The notes beneath the pieces were generated by a model, which saw only the letters and a program-made list of their open reading frames with translations, had not been told where the DNA came from and made no database searches. From Roseiarcus sp963737365 (lineage in GTDB: Bacteria > Pseudomonadota > Alphaproteobacteria > Rhizobiales > Beijerinckiaceae), in contig CAVTSD010000009.1 in assembly GCA_963737365.1 (NCBI GenBank), positions 62,001 through 126,000 of the forward strand: a DNA stretch of 64,000 nt. The letters run 5' to 3'. Positions 43,162 through 52,839 of the stretch are shown piece after piece (within the stretch, counting starts at the first letter, position 1; every line of letters starts with the position of its first letter). The position numbers and the translations under genes were made by a program.

Positions 43162-43679
43162 AGGATTCAGCACGGATTGGCCAGAAGAACGGCCTCGTCG
43201 CCAGTGGGCCCGGCGTGGAACGCGCCCGGCACAGCCCGCCGACCAGCGCTACGACAACGCCTATATGTTCGGCGCGATCTGTCCTGCCCGCGGTGTCGGA
43301 GCGGCTCTCGCCTTGCCCTATGCGGACACCGACATGATGCAGCTTCACCTCGACGAGATCTCACGCAATGTGACTGAGGGCGCCCACGCCGTCCTGCTGC
43401 TCGATCGCGCCGGATGGCATACGACAGGCAAGCTCGAGGTGCCCAAAAATATCACCCCGATCTTCCTGCCCTCACGCGCCCTCGAGCTGAACCCGGTCGA
43501 GAACGTCTGGCAGTATCTCCGTCAGAGCTTACTCTCAAACACCGTCTTCGAAAATTACGACGCCATCGTAGATACCGCCTGCGACGCATGGCGTAAGCTC
43601 ATCGCCCAGCCCGAACGGATCACAGCCATCTGAATGCGAAAATGGGCCCACATCGGTCAGCCCTTATGACCGTTGGTAT

Positions 43680-43940
43680 TACTTGGCTGCCACGCCGCCT
43701 ACGACAGCGGTGGTCTGCGTCGCTCTCTTGTCGAACGCGGGACGGTTCCAGTCATATCGAACAACCTCGACCCGCAGACGAGATCGTCCTTTCGATAAGA
43801 CTGCCTCACGCCTGCGCAATCTTGTCGAACGTATTCTGCCGCGCCAAAGATTGGCGACGCACCGCCCGCTACGACAAGCTCGTCGCCAACTTCGCCGCTG
43901 CCGTCATCTCCCTATCGTCTGCTAGACCGCAAACCGTCTC
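43680..43940 (+). pseudogene. remnant of an IS5-family transposase, C-terminal part
   Basis: Blocks in shifting frames match the end of a two-frame IS5-type transposase: LRRSLVERGTVPV, then SNNLD, RLRNLVERI, then RAKDWRRTARYDKLVANFAA. At least three frame changes occur. No terminal repeats were found. It lies between the IS630 remnant and prfB and is an old, dead piece. Confidence 0.65.
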
Positions 43941-44026
43941 GCGGGAGTTGCGCTCGAGAGTGGGTCGCCGGTTTTGGCAAAGAGCCTTGCCTTGGGACTG
44001 GGATCCAAGGTGCAGGGCACTCCGGC

Positions 44027-45155
44027 TTATTCCACATCCTCGACATCCGCCGTTCGCCCAGAGAGACGCTGAGCCAGCGAAGCCTCCATGAATGGGTCCA
44101 GATCGCCGTCGAGAACGTCAGCCGGGGTGCCAGAGACATGCCCGGTACGAAGGTCTTTCACCATCTGATAAGGCTGAAGCACATACGAGCGGATCTGATG
44201 CCCCCAGCCAATGGCGGTTTTAGACGCGGCATCGGCGTTGGCCTTGGCCTCACGCGCCTCGAGCTCCCGTTCATACAGTCGGGCACGCAGCATATTCCAG
44301 GCTGTCGCCCTGTTTTTATGCTGTGAGCGCTCCGATTGGCAAGCGACCACGATTCCGGTGGGCAAATGCGTGATGCGCACCGCAGATTCGGTTTTATTAA
44401 CGTGCTGTCCGCCCGCGCCGGAGGCGCGATAGGTGTCGATTCGGCACTCGCTCTCGCTGACTTCGACCTTTATCCGGTCATCGACGACTGGATAAACCCA
44501 GACCGAGGCGAAGCTCGTGTGCCGTCGCGCGTTGGAATCGAATGGGGAAATGCGCACCAGCCGATGGACTCCCGATTCGGTTTTCAGCCAGCCATGCGCG
44601 TTGTGACCACTGACGATGATCGTCGCCGACTTGATGCCGGCCTCATCACCATCCGTCTCTTCGATCAGTTCGACTTTGAACTTCCTCCGCTCGCCCCAGC
44701 GCATGTACATGCGCAACAGCATTCGCGCCCAGTCGCAGCTCTCGGTGCCGCCGGCGCCGGAATGCACCTCTACGTAGGAGTCGTTGGCGTCCGCCTCGCC
44801 TGAAAGCAGCGCTTCAAGTTGGCGCCTTTCACCCTCGGCTTTCAGTGCCTTTAAAGCGCCGATTCCCTCGGATTCGGTGGCTGCGTCAGCTTCGGCCTCC
44901 CCAAGTTCAACCAAGGTCGCTGCGTCCTCAAGGTCGCGCTCGATCTTCGCCAGCGAAGCGAGACGGTCTTCCAGCATAGTGCGCTCCCGCATCAAGCCTT
45001 CGGCGCGGTCGGGGTCGGTCCACAGCCTTGGATCTTCAGATTTCGCATTGAGTTCGCTTAGACGACGTTGAGCAGCATCAACGTCAAAGATGCCTCCTCA
45101 GCAGTCCCACCGACTGCTTGATCGATTCGACCAACTGTTCTGCCTCGGCGCGCAT
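44027..45155 (-). CDS. prfB: peptide chain release factor 2, with programmed +1 frameshift
   Basis: RF2 ends translation at UGA and UAA. The first 23 codons (MRAEAEQLVESIKQSVGLLR...) from ATG 45155 end at CTT TGA C. Reading CTT, skipping one T and going on with GAC at 45,085 gives DVDAAQRRLSELNAKSEDPR and the rest, in total 375 residues. An AGGAGG lies just before the shift site, the classic stimulator. The peptidyl-hydrolysis motif is in SGAGGQHVNKTESAVRITH, and HSGAGGTESCDWA lies in the codon-recognition half. The coding sequence is complement(join(44027..45085,45087..45155)). It follows mrcA on the same strand after 73 bases. Confidence 0.95.
45083..45101 (-). promoter_or_regulatory. RF2 autoregulatory frameshift site
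   Basis: On the minus strand: CTGAGGAGGCATCTTTGAC. The internal AGGAGG, three bases before CTT TGA C, pairs with 16S rRNA and pushes the ribosome one base forward when RF2 is scarce. This is the known feedback control of prfB. Confidence 0.93.
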
Positions 45156-45228
45156 AACTCCACCCACGAAATAAATAATGTTCCCAGCACACGGACCCGG
45201 GGATGATCGCGGACAATTCCGGACCCTT

Positions 45229-47655
45229 TTAATAAAGCCCGCCTGTTCCGGAGCCAATCGCTCGCTCGCTTCGGGACGATGTCTGCGCGGAGTCGCCCCA
45301 ACCACCGCCACCCCCATAAGAATCTGGGGGGCCAGTGCCGGGCTTAAACGCCTCCATGATCGAACCTGAACCAGCCGATCGCATGCCGGAATGAACGTCG
45401 ACAGAGATAAGCTTGATTCCTGGCGGAATGCGGAACGGGGTGTCGGGGGTATCCTTTAGCGCCATTTTCATAAAGTCGCGAAAAATAGGCGCCGTATAAA
45501 GAGCGGCCTGCGCGCTGCCGCCGAGAGAACGTGGCTTGTCATATCCCATGAACACGCCGAACGCGAGGTTTGGAGAATAGCCTACGAACCAAAGGTCCTT
45601 CGCGTCGTTCGTTGTCCCGGTTTTGCCCGCGAGATGTTTACCGACCTCCTTGATCGCGATGCCGGTGCCGCGCTGGATAACGCCCTCAAGAATAGACGTC
45701 ACCTGATACGAGGTAAGCGGATCGATCACCTGCTCGCGCTTGTCGACCAAATGCGGCTCAGGCTGGTTGTTCCATACCTGCGCATCGCAGCCGTCGCAGA
45801 TTCGTTCGTCATGTTTATAGATCGTATTGCCCCAGCGGTCTTGGATCCGATCGATCAGCGTCGCCTTTACTCGTTTCCCCCCGTTCGCGAACATCGAGTA
45901 AGCGGTGATCATGCGCAGCACTGTAGTTTCGCCCGCGCCAATCGACATGGAGAGGAACGGCGGCAGGTTATCGTAAATGCCGAAACGCTTAGCGTATTCG
46001 ACAACCAATGGCATTCCAATGTCTCTCGCCAATCTGATCGTCATTAAATTGATCGAATGCTCAACACCGAACCGCAGCGTATGTTGTCCCCCTGACGTTC
46101 CTTCGAAGTTCGCTGGCGTCCACAACTGGCCGCTGCCATCGTCGATCGTGATCGGCGAGTCCAAAAGAGTCGAGGATGGCGTATACCCGTTGTCAAGCGC
46201 TGCGGCATAGACAAAAGGCTTGAATGACGAACCGGGCTGACGCTGTGCTTGCGTCGCGCGATTGAACTCCAATTCGTCAAACGAAAATCCGCCGACCATC
46301 GCCAATACTCGGCCCGTGAATGGATCCATTGCTATGCAGGCGCCAGAGACTTCCGGAATCTGACGCAGGCGATATTCGCCTTCGTGGCCTGGGATCGGCT
46401 CGACGTAGAAAACGTCACCGGGCCTGACCACGCCCTTTATTCCGCGCCCGGTCCAACGCGCGCCGTCGACCGTGACCGCGCCTGTCCGCCGATTGGCGAC
46501 GATAGCGCCCGATTTATCTCGTTCAGGCTGGAGGCCAATTCTCACGGCCGCAGGGCTGACATCGAGGGCAACAGCCAGGACCCACGGCTTAATGTCGCCG
46601 TAAGATGGAATGTCGGCCAGCGGAACACCCCAGTCCTGGCTGATGTCGATCGTCTTCAGCGTTCCGTGCCACCCATACGCCTCGTCATAGCGTACAAGGC
46701 CGTCAACAAGAGCCTTACGCGCCATTAGCTGGACCTTGGGGTCGAGTGTAGTGCGGACTGAGAGACCGCCCTCGTAGAGCTTCTGCTCCCCGTACCTCTC
46801 CTGCAGTTCGCGCCTGACTTCTTCAGCAAAGAATCCCGCGGCGATTGAATTTGGAGTCAGCACGCGAGGATTGACCACCAAAGGCTCATTCCTAGCGTCG
46901 TTGGCTTGCTTTGCCGTGATATAGCGATCTTCCTCCATGCGGCCGATAACGTAGTTCCGACGTTCCAGGGCGCGATCGTGATCGCGGAACGGATTTAGCG
47001 AACTTGGCTCTTTTGGCAGCGCCGCGAGATAAGCGACTTCCGCAATGCTCAGCTCATGGACAGATTTATTGAAATAATTGAGCGCCGCCGCGGCGACACC
47101 ATAGTTGGAAAGGCCAAGATAAATCTCGTTGAGATAAAGTTCGAGGATTTTTTCTTTCGAATAGGCGGACTCTATTCGTAAGCTGAGCAGGATCTCACGA
47201 ATTTTACGATCAAACGTTCGGTCAGAATTCAGCAAAAAATTCTTTGCCACCTGCTGCGTGATTGTGGAAGCACCCTGAATGTGACGTGACCCCTGCATGT
47301 AAACCATACCGGCGCGGACAATTCCTTCAGGGTCGACGCCCCAATGACTGTAGAAATTTTTATCCTCCGCCGAGATGAAAGCATGCTTGACCAAGTCAGG
47401 AATTTCGTCGGAAGGTAGGTAAAGCCGTCGCTCGCGTGAGTATTCGGCAAGCAAGCTTCCGTCCGCCGCGTGCACGCGCGTCATAACAGGCGGTTCATAA
47501 TTCTTCAGGAGAGTGTAATCGGGGAGGTCCTGCTCGTACTTCCACATGACGCCGGCAAAGATCGCCGCCGCCGCAACGAACACCAAAGTGCCGGTGGCGA
47601 ATATGAAACCGATAATCCGAACTATTCCGCGCATCTCTCGATCGAAGCCTTCCAT
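45229..47655 (-). CDS. mrcA: penicillin-binding protein 1A (bifunctional transglycosylase/transpeptidase)
   Basis: Polymerises lipid II and cross-links peptidoglycan at the inner membrane. The protein has 808 residues. A membrane anchor (IIGFIFATGTLVFVAAAAIF) lies near residues 14-33. The GT51 domain shows FISAEDKNFYSHWGVD (about 89-104) and GASTITQQVAKNFLL. The transpeptidase shows SSFKPFVYAAALDNG (active-site Ser near 480), HSINLMTIRLARD and KTGTTNDAKDLWFVGY. A Gly/Ser-rich tail follows. Start: ATG 47655, with ATG 47634 (MRGIVRII) an equally reasonable choice. It lies between amiC and prfB on the same strand. Confidence 0.94.
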   Translation of the reverse strand: MEGFDREMRGIVRIIGFIFATGTLVFVAAAAIFAGVMWKYEQDLPDYTLLKNYEPPVMTRVHAADGSLLAEYSRERRLYLPSDEIPDLVKHAFISAEDKNFYSHWGVDPEGIVRAGMVYMQGSRHIQGASTITQQVAKNFLLNSDRTFDRKIREILLSLRIESAYSKEKILELYLNEIYLGLSNYGVAAAALNYFNKSVHELSIAEVAYLAALPKEPSSLNPFRDHDRALERRNYVIGRMEEDRYITAKQANDARNEPLVVNPRVLTPNSIAAGFFAEEVRRELQERYGEQKLYEGGLSVRTTLDPKVQLMARKALVDGLVRYDEAYGWHGTLKTIDISQDWGVPLADIPSYGDIKPWVLAVALDVSPAAVRIGLQPERDKSGAIVANRRTGAVTVDGARWTGRGIKGVVRPGDVFYVEPIPGHEGEYRLRQIPEVSGACIAMDPFTGRVLAMVGGFSFDELEFNRATQAQRQPGSSFKPFVYAAALDNGYTPSSTLLDSPITIDDGSGQLWTPANFEGTSGGQHTLRFGVEHSINLMTIRLARDIGMPLVVEYAKRFGIYDNLPPFLSMSIGAGETTVLRMITAYSMFANGGKRVKATLIDRIQDRWGNTIYKHDERICDGCDAQVWNNQPEPHLVDKREQVIDPLTSYQVTSILEGVIQRGTGIAIKEVGKHLAGKTGTTNDAKDLWFVGYSPNLAFGVFMGYDKPRSLGGSAQAALYTAPIFRDFMKMALKDTPDTPFRIPPGIKLISVDVHSGMRSAGSGSIMEAFKPGTGPPDSYGGGGGWGDSAQTSSRSERAIGSGTGGLY

Positions 47656-47881
47656 TGCGCCCGTCGGCGAGCGCGCGCGGCGTCGAGACGAACATGCACT
47701 CCAGCGCCTTAGGGCGCGGATCTATGAGACGCTCTGCCGCCTTCCATATGCGGCCGGGTTCAGATCGAGTCCAAACCCGTTATCCACCCTCTCGTGCTCG
47801 AGTAAGGCTAATCTATGATCGACGACTTCCGAGCCGGAAGCTCGCAAGCCATTAGCTCCGCGCGCCTATTTGGCGCAAGCT

Positions 47882-49153
47882 TTAATGCGAGGTGGTAGCC
47901 GCATCCTGAATAGCCGACGAGGCTACACCACTCTCGACCGGTGGACCGTTGCCCAGCTTTCCGGGGCCGGTGAAGAACGCGTCGATTTCCCTGACGATTG
48001 CGGCTGCCGTCTTGGTTTGCCACGCGTGCGAGGAGAGAGATTCGACATCCTGCGCATTCGATAGATACCCGAGTTCCAAAAGTACGGAGGGAAACTCCGG
48101 TGCCTTTAGAACAACGAACCCTGCAGAGCGTTCGGGATTGTGATTGAGCGTCGTCGCCGCCCTCAAGCTCTCGATAAGGCCGTGAGAAAAAATGTGAGCG
48201 TAAGTGCGACTTTCGCGACGTTTGAGATCGAAAAGAATGTCCGTAACGTCTGGATTGTCCGGCTGGTCAGCGGCGAGAGGATGTTTGCCAACGGCGTTCT
48301 CGCGAGCTGCGATGCGAGCCGCGTCTGCATCGGAAGCGCGATCGGCTAAAGTATACACCGTCGAACCGCTTACGGTCGTATCCTCGCTCAGCGTGTCGGC
48401 GTGAACAGAGACGAAGAGAGATGCGTTCGCGTGGCGAGCGATCGCTATCCTATCATCGAGATCGACATACTGATCGCCGTATCGCGTCATTATGATGGAG
48501 TAGCGCTTAGTCTCGTCGAGCTGCCGCCTTAACTCGGTGCAGAAGTCGAAGACGAGAGTCTTCTCCTTTACGCCGCGGGAGCTTCGGGCACCACTATCGA
48601 GGCCGCCATGGCCCGGATCAAGAACGATAACCGGTTGGACAGGCGAGGCGACCCGGATTGCGCTTGTGGTTGAAATGGCAGACGAGCGTACGAGCGCGGC
48701 GAAGGCCGAAGGATTGCACGCCTTCAGTTCGATCGTGAGCCGTGCAGCGGGTTGACCCGCTACGATGGACCTAGCTGAAACTTCGGCAGGACAGGCGGAG
48801 CGCGCGAGGTCAACCACAACTCGGGACCTGCCGGGTGTCAGCGGGCCGAAGCGCACCCCCTTCACAAGCGATATATCGGGTGCTGCGCCCAACTCGCGAG
48901 CCGATGAGTCAACTTGAAAACTCACCTCTGGAAGGTCGATGACAATGCGATCCGGCGATGTCAGGCCAGAGACGCTTGCCTCCACCTTTCGGGACAGGTC
49001 GAACACCAATTTAGCCACGTTTTCGTTCTGCGAAAGATGCACGCCAACTGCAACGGCCGCCCCGGTCTCCGCAGCCAAACCAGTCTGAAGCGCCATTCCC
49101 ACTAGCATGAACACGGCAAACAACGCCAAATGTCGCGTTCGTGCCATTTTCAT
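47882..49153 (-). CDS. amiC: N-acetylmuramoyl-L-alanine amidase with AMIN domain
   Basis: Cleaves the amide bond between MurNAc and the stem peptide, splitting septal peptidoglycan in the periplasm. From ATG 49153 it has 423 residues, with a signal peptide (LALFAVFMLVGMALQTGLAA). The AMIN domain spans about 30-130 (KLVFDLSRKVEASVSGLTSP). The zinc amidase_3 domain begins at VIVLDPGHGGLDSGA (about 175-189) with Zn ligand His, then ARHANASLFVSVHADTL (second His) and LLELGYLSN (catalytic Glu). An in-frame upstream extension to 49222 lacks a ribosome site. It is divergent from rne. Confidence 0.93.
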   Translation of the reverse strand: MKMARTRHLALFAVFMLVGMALQTGLAAETGAAVAVGVHLSQNENVAKLVFDLSRKVEASVSGLTSPDRIVIDLPEVSFQVDSSARELGAAPDISLVKGVRFGPLTPGRSRVVVDLARSACPAEVSARSIVAGQPAARLTIELKACNPSAFAALVRSSAISTTSAIRVASPVQPVIVLDPGHGGLDSGARSSRGVKEKTLVFDFCTELRRQLDETKRYSIIMTRYGDQYVDLDDRIAIARHANASLFVSVHADTLSEDTTVSGSTVYTLADRASDADAARIAARENAVGKHPLAADQPDNPDVTDILFDLKRRESRTYAHIFSHGLIESLRAATTLNHNPERSAGFVVLKAPEFPSVLLELGYLSNAQDVESLSSHAWQTKTAAAIVREIDAFFTGPGKLGNGPPVESGVASSAIQDAATTSH

Positions 49154-49889
49154 TTCCCCGGCCACCAAGCAACACTCTAGCACCAATCCCGCGGTTAGCC
49201 GACTGGCCAGCGCGGTCCCCATCTACACCTCTTGAACAAGCAGCGGACAAAACTCTGTACGGCGAGTTAATGAACTCACTACTGGCATCCAAGGCTTTAC
49301 GAGCCAACAAGCGATGCGCTCGCTCAGCCAACGACCCGCAGGTGGAAAAGAACTTGCCAATGCACCTTGGTGCCCTTAGATGTGGGGTCGTTGCGAAGTT
49401 GGGCCGAGTTCGTGCGGCTACTTCGTTCAATGTTTGAGCGCCATGCTGGCCGAGACGATCAGGCGGTCGCTCAGGTCGTATATTCAGGTCTGGACGGGAT
49501 TGTTGACCCGGAATATTGCTGGCGACTTTGAACAAGCGGGCTGTTGCCCGCGCGGAAGTGGCAAAGGACAGCGGCTAGTCGTGGGCCAGACCCGCTTTGG
49601 ACCGAAGTCGTGACATTGGCGTCGAATGACGTCTATTGGACGGCAGTGGACTTCATTTCGCTTTGCTTCAGGTTGTCAATGGCGCGATGGCGGATCCACT
49701 CTTGGGCTTTTCCTTTTAGGGCGGCGCAGAGCTTTTTGCCCAACGCGTTCGCACCGGAACAGTTCGGTCGTCAACCGCCCTCTCCGTTCCCACGTGTTTC
49801 CTTCTCCAGCATAGACGCCCCACGCGGCGCGGTTGGGAGGCGCACGCGCCGCCCGCTGCGCATTTTCGTGCGCGGCGAGAGAGTTTATC
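49154..49889. other. divergent intergenic region between amiC and rne, with probable long rne leader
   Basis: 736 bases without a supported gene. It must hold the promoters of amiC (minus) and rne (plus). Hairpins include GCGGGCTGTTGCCCGC near 49,537-49,552 and a GC-rich one, GGCGCACGCGCCGCC, near 49,839-49,853, just before the rne start. RNase E controls its own mRNA through a long structured leader in other bacteria, and the length here agrees with that. Confidence 0.5.
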
Positions 49890-52013
49890 ATGGCAAACAA
49901 AATGATCATCGACGCTTCCCATCCGGAAGAAACCAGGGTGGTGGTTCTCCGAGGAAATCGCGTCGAGGAGTTTGACTTCGAGTCAGCAAGCAAGCGGCCT
50001 CTGCGAGGTAATATTTATCTCGCCAAGGTTACGCGAGTCGAGCCCTCGCTCCAGGCAGCTTTCATCGACTATGGCGGGAATCGCCACGGCTTTCTCGCTT
50101 TTTCGGAAATTCATCCGGATTACTACCAAATCCCCGTCGCTGACCGGCAAGCGCTCATTGAGGAGGAAGCCCAATCTGAGCGCGAGGAGGACGAAGAGAG
50201 CGGCATCGATAGACGCAGCAGACGCCACCGCCACCCGCGAAGGCGCGAAGTTGAAAACCGCGCCGAGGGTGGCGAGACTGTTTCGCGTCAGGTGCCTTTG
50301 GAAGGGTTCGGCGAAGAAAGGTTTGACCCGAATTCTCAGAAAGAAGACGCTAATATCGAGGGGCAAGCCTCGGAATCTTTGCCGTCCCCGGTTTCGCAAG
50401 AGTCGAACTCGATTGTTACTATCACCGCCAAGAGTACCGAGCCAGTCGAGAATTTGACCCCTGACCGGGCCACGGAATCCAAAGAGACTCAGGCTTTCGA
50501 TTGGGCGAATAGCGATGTGTTACCCGAACTGGGCGATGCGCAAAGTGCCGCCGCCGAACTCAGGCACGATGCTGAGCGCGGCGAGAGCTCGGTTTCGGAA
50601 GACTTACAGGAAGTTACCACGCTGGACGGCGGCTCAGAAGAATGGGTGGCGAGCGGCAAGCAGAGGACAGAAGATGAAGGCGAGCCGATCGAGCAGATTG
50701 GCGGCGACGCGTTGGAGGAGATCCCGCGACGTTCCCAACGTTTGCGCCGGCAGTACAAAATTCAGGAGGTGATTAAACGCAGGCAGGTTCTACTAGTCCA
50801 AGTTGTTAAAGAGGAGCGCGGTAACAAGGGGGCGGCGCTCACAACTTACCTTTCGCTAGCTGGGCGTTACTCGGTTTTGATGCCTAATACCGCTCGCGGC
50901 GGTGGCATCTCGCGCAAGATTACTAATGCTCAGGACCGCAGCCGACTTAAGGCAATCGCCGAAGAGCTCGATGTTCCAGAGGGCATGGGTGTTATCCTCC
51001 GGACTGCGGGCGCTTCGCGAACGAGAGCAGAGGTCAAACGCGATTTCGAATACTTGTTACGGATGTGGGAGACTGTGCGAGAAACAACTCTTGCGTCCAG
51101 CGCCTCGACACTCGTCTACGAAGAAGGTTCGCTCATTAAACGAGCGATCCGCGATCTTTACAGCAAAGAGGTTGAAGAGATCACTGTAGCAGGCGAGGCT
51201 GGCTATCGCGAGGCTAGGCAATTTATGCGCCTCCTAATGCCAAGTCACATCAACAGCGTGCAACTCTATCGCGACGCTGCCCCAATCTTTGTCAATGCCG
51301 GGGTCGAACAGCAGCTCGATGCGATGTTCTCCAGCCAGGTGACGCTGAAGTCGGGCGGCTACATTGTTTTCAACCAGACCGAAGCGCTGGTCGCGATTGA
51401 CGTCAACTCTGGTCGGTCGACGCGCGAGCACAATATCGAAGATACCGCGGTGCGAACCAATCTTGAGGCCGCTGATGAAATCGCTCGCCAGTTGCGTCTT
51501 CGCGACCTCGCCGGGCTGATCGTAGTAGACTTTATTGACATGGAGGAATCCCGCAACAACCGTGCTGTTGAGAGACGGATAAAAGACGCGCTGAAAAATG
51601 ACCGCGCTCGCATCCAGGTCGGCCGCATTTCGCACTTTGGCCTGCTTGAAATGTCGCGTCAGCGCATAAGGACCGGCGTTCTCGAAGGCTCGACTGTCAC
51701 GTGCCCGCACTGCCAGGGTTTTGGCGTCGTGCGATCGACCGCTTCTATCGCTCTTCATGTGTTGCGTGTGCTTGAGGACGCCCTTATCAAAAGCTCGAGC
51801 CACGACGTTACCGTGCGAACGCGCACACCGGTGGCCCTTTACATACTCAACCAGAAGCGCATGAATCTGCGCAATCTCGAACGCCGGTTTGGCGTGGCAA
51901 TCGTCGTCGAGGCGGACGACGCGCTGACCGGCGCTAACTACCACGCTATAGAGCGCGGCGAGCCCGCGACCGGCGTTAAGGACGAAGCTCGACTCAGTGA
52001 AATCGGAGGTTGA
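49890..52013 (+). CDS. rne: ribonuclease E (catalytic half; C-terminal part out of frame)
   Basis: The main endoribonuclease for mRNA decay and rRNA/tRNA processing. The frame has 707 residues from ATG 49890 (MANKMIIDASHPEETRVVVL). The S1 domain begins at GNIYLAKVTRVEPSLQAAFI and is split by a long acidic insert (about 100-285), typical of alphaproteobacteria. The rest of S1 resumes at KRRQVLLVQVVKEERGNKGA. The catalytic Asp residues lie in VAIDVNSGRSTREHN (about 500-514) and VVDFIDMEE (about 547). The zinc-link is TCPHCQGFGV near 604. The frame ends early at 52,013, and the usual Arg-rich tail follows one base out of phase, so the degradosome scaffold is cut off unless the shift is an error. 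Confidence 0.93.
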   Translation: MANKMIIDASHPEETRVVVLRGNRVEEFDFESASKRPLRGNIYLAKVTRVEPSLQAAFIDYGGNRHGFLAFSEIHPDYYQIPVADRQALIEEEAQSEREEDEESGIDRRSRRHRHPRRREVENRAEGGETVSRQVPLEGFGEERFDPNSQKEDANIEGQASESLPSPVSQESNSIVTITAKSTEPVENLTPDRATESKETQAFDWANSDVLPELGDAQSAAAELRHDAERGESSVSEDLQEVTTLDGGSEEWVASGKQRTEDEGEPIEQIGGDALEEIPRRSQRLRRQYKIQEVIKRRQVLLVQVVKEERGNKGAALTTYLSLAGRYSVLMPNTARGGGISRKITNAQDRSRLKAIAEELDVPEGMGVILRTAGASRTRAEVKRDFEYLLRMWETVRETTLASSASTLVYEEGSLIKRAIRDLYSKEVEEITVAGEAGYREARQFMRLLMPSHINSVQLYRDAAPIFVNAGVEQQLDAMFSSQVTLKSGGYIVFNQTEALVAIDVNSGRSTREHNIEDTAVRTNLEAADEIARQLRLRDLAGLIVVDFIDMEESRNNRAVERRIKDALKNDRARIQVGRISHFGLLEMSRQRIRTGVLEGSTVTCPHCQGFGVVRSTASIALHVLRVLEDALIKSSSHDVTVRTRTPVALYILNQKRMNLRNLERRFGVAIVVEADDALTGANYHAIERGEPATGVKDEARLSEIGG

Positions 52014-52746
52014 GACGCCCCCGATGATGAACGAGACTGCGTCAGTGGGGGCTGAGGAATATGAGACCTTTGCAGCCCGCGGTGACGAGAATCAAGAGTT
52101 GGCGCTTCTTAGCGATCGGGCGGGCGCGGCCCCGTCGGAAGAAAGTGAGGGCGGCCGTCGCCGCCGTCGCCGTCGCCGTCGCCGTGGCGAGCGGCCGCTG
52201 GGAGACAACCTTTCGCTGGAGGCCCCACAGCCCACGGACGACGGCTTGGCAGTTGTCGCCGAGATAGGGGGAAATCTCGTTGCGTCAAGCGCGGATGCTG
52301 ATGCCTTCGACCGAAGAGGTCTACGCAGCGGCGAGGAGCGTCACCGTCGATCGAGAGGTTTGCGTGTTGGGCGAAGTCGGTTCCGGCGAGTTGAGGAAAC
52401 CGCAGTTGAAACGTCCTCGCCAGAATCAAATTCGCATACCCCTATCGTGCTTGAGCAAGAATTCGCCCGATCCGAAGCGGATTATTCTGCTACGCCGACG
52501 GTCGAAGAATTCCGCTCAAGTCAGGAGACGAGGACCAAGATCTCCCCGGTCGCTGAGGCGGAAGAGAATGAGATCGAGGGACAGATGACTCGCGCGACAA
52601 GTTCCGAGCCGGCTGTCGCTTCGTTTTCTACTGCGCCGGCCACTACGGCGGCTGAGGCGCTTGCAGCTCCGTTAGCGCCGGAGCCGCCGCGCCCGCGCCG
52701 TAGCGGCTGGTGGCAGCGGGCACGGGCGAGCGTCATTGGAAAATAG
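52014..52746 (+). pseudogene. rne: displaced C-terminal scaffold region of ribonuclease E
   Basis: In the +1 frame relative to rne, this region reads VETPPMMNETASVGAEEYET, then an Arg-run, GGRRRRRRRRRRGERP, an acidic and Ala/Pro-rich stretch, and the ending PPRPRRSGWWQRARASVIGK. An Arg-rich patch and a final RRSGWW are usual for the C-terminus of RNase E in Hyphomicrobiales. Removing one G from GGAGG near 52,006 would join it to the catalytic half, giving about 950 residues. A separate start (GTG 51997) with separate function is less likely. Confidence 0.7.
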
Positions 52747-52839
52747 ATCGTTAAAGGAAACAGCCGCGTCTCTTGGAAGAGAGTCGGGGATGCCCTCCAA
52801 ACTTAGGCTTATTCTCGCCCGGGTGCGGGATTTCCATTG

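Larger units (their letters stand above)
41533..43633 (+). pseudogene. IS630-family transposase, C-terminal fragment interrupted by an IS110-family element
   Basis: The first piece (41,533-41,681) reads RHPAQDERIVEAFKK and, after a shift at a poly-A run near 41,608, ALKAHLEGISETTPIEIWFQ. The rest (43,162-43,633) reads DSARIGQKNGLV, then, after a shift, ALPYADTDMMQLHLDEISRN, the catalytic block AVLLLDRAGWHTTGKLEVPK (second Asp) and LNPVENVWQYLRQ (Glu). The two pieces join exactly as FQ-DSARIG once the IS110-type element is removed. The N-terminal part is at 33,438-33,867, across the inversion. Confidence 0.85.

Noticed and set aside
45084..45086. In-frame TGA near the start of prfB, looking like a nonsense mutation
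   Set aside because: It lies in CTT TGA C with AGGAGG just upstream, the conserved programmed frameshift of RF2, and the +1 frame continues as a complete RF2.
51997..52746. Independent Arg-rich protein after rne
   Set aside because: Its content and final RRSGWW sequence match the RNase E C-terminus, and one base joins the frames, so a separate gene is unlikely.
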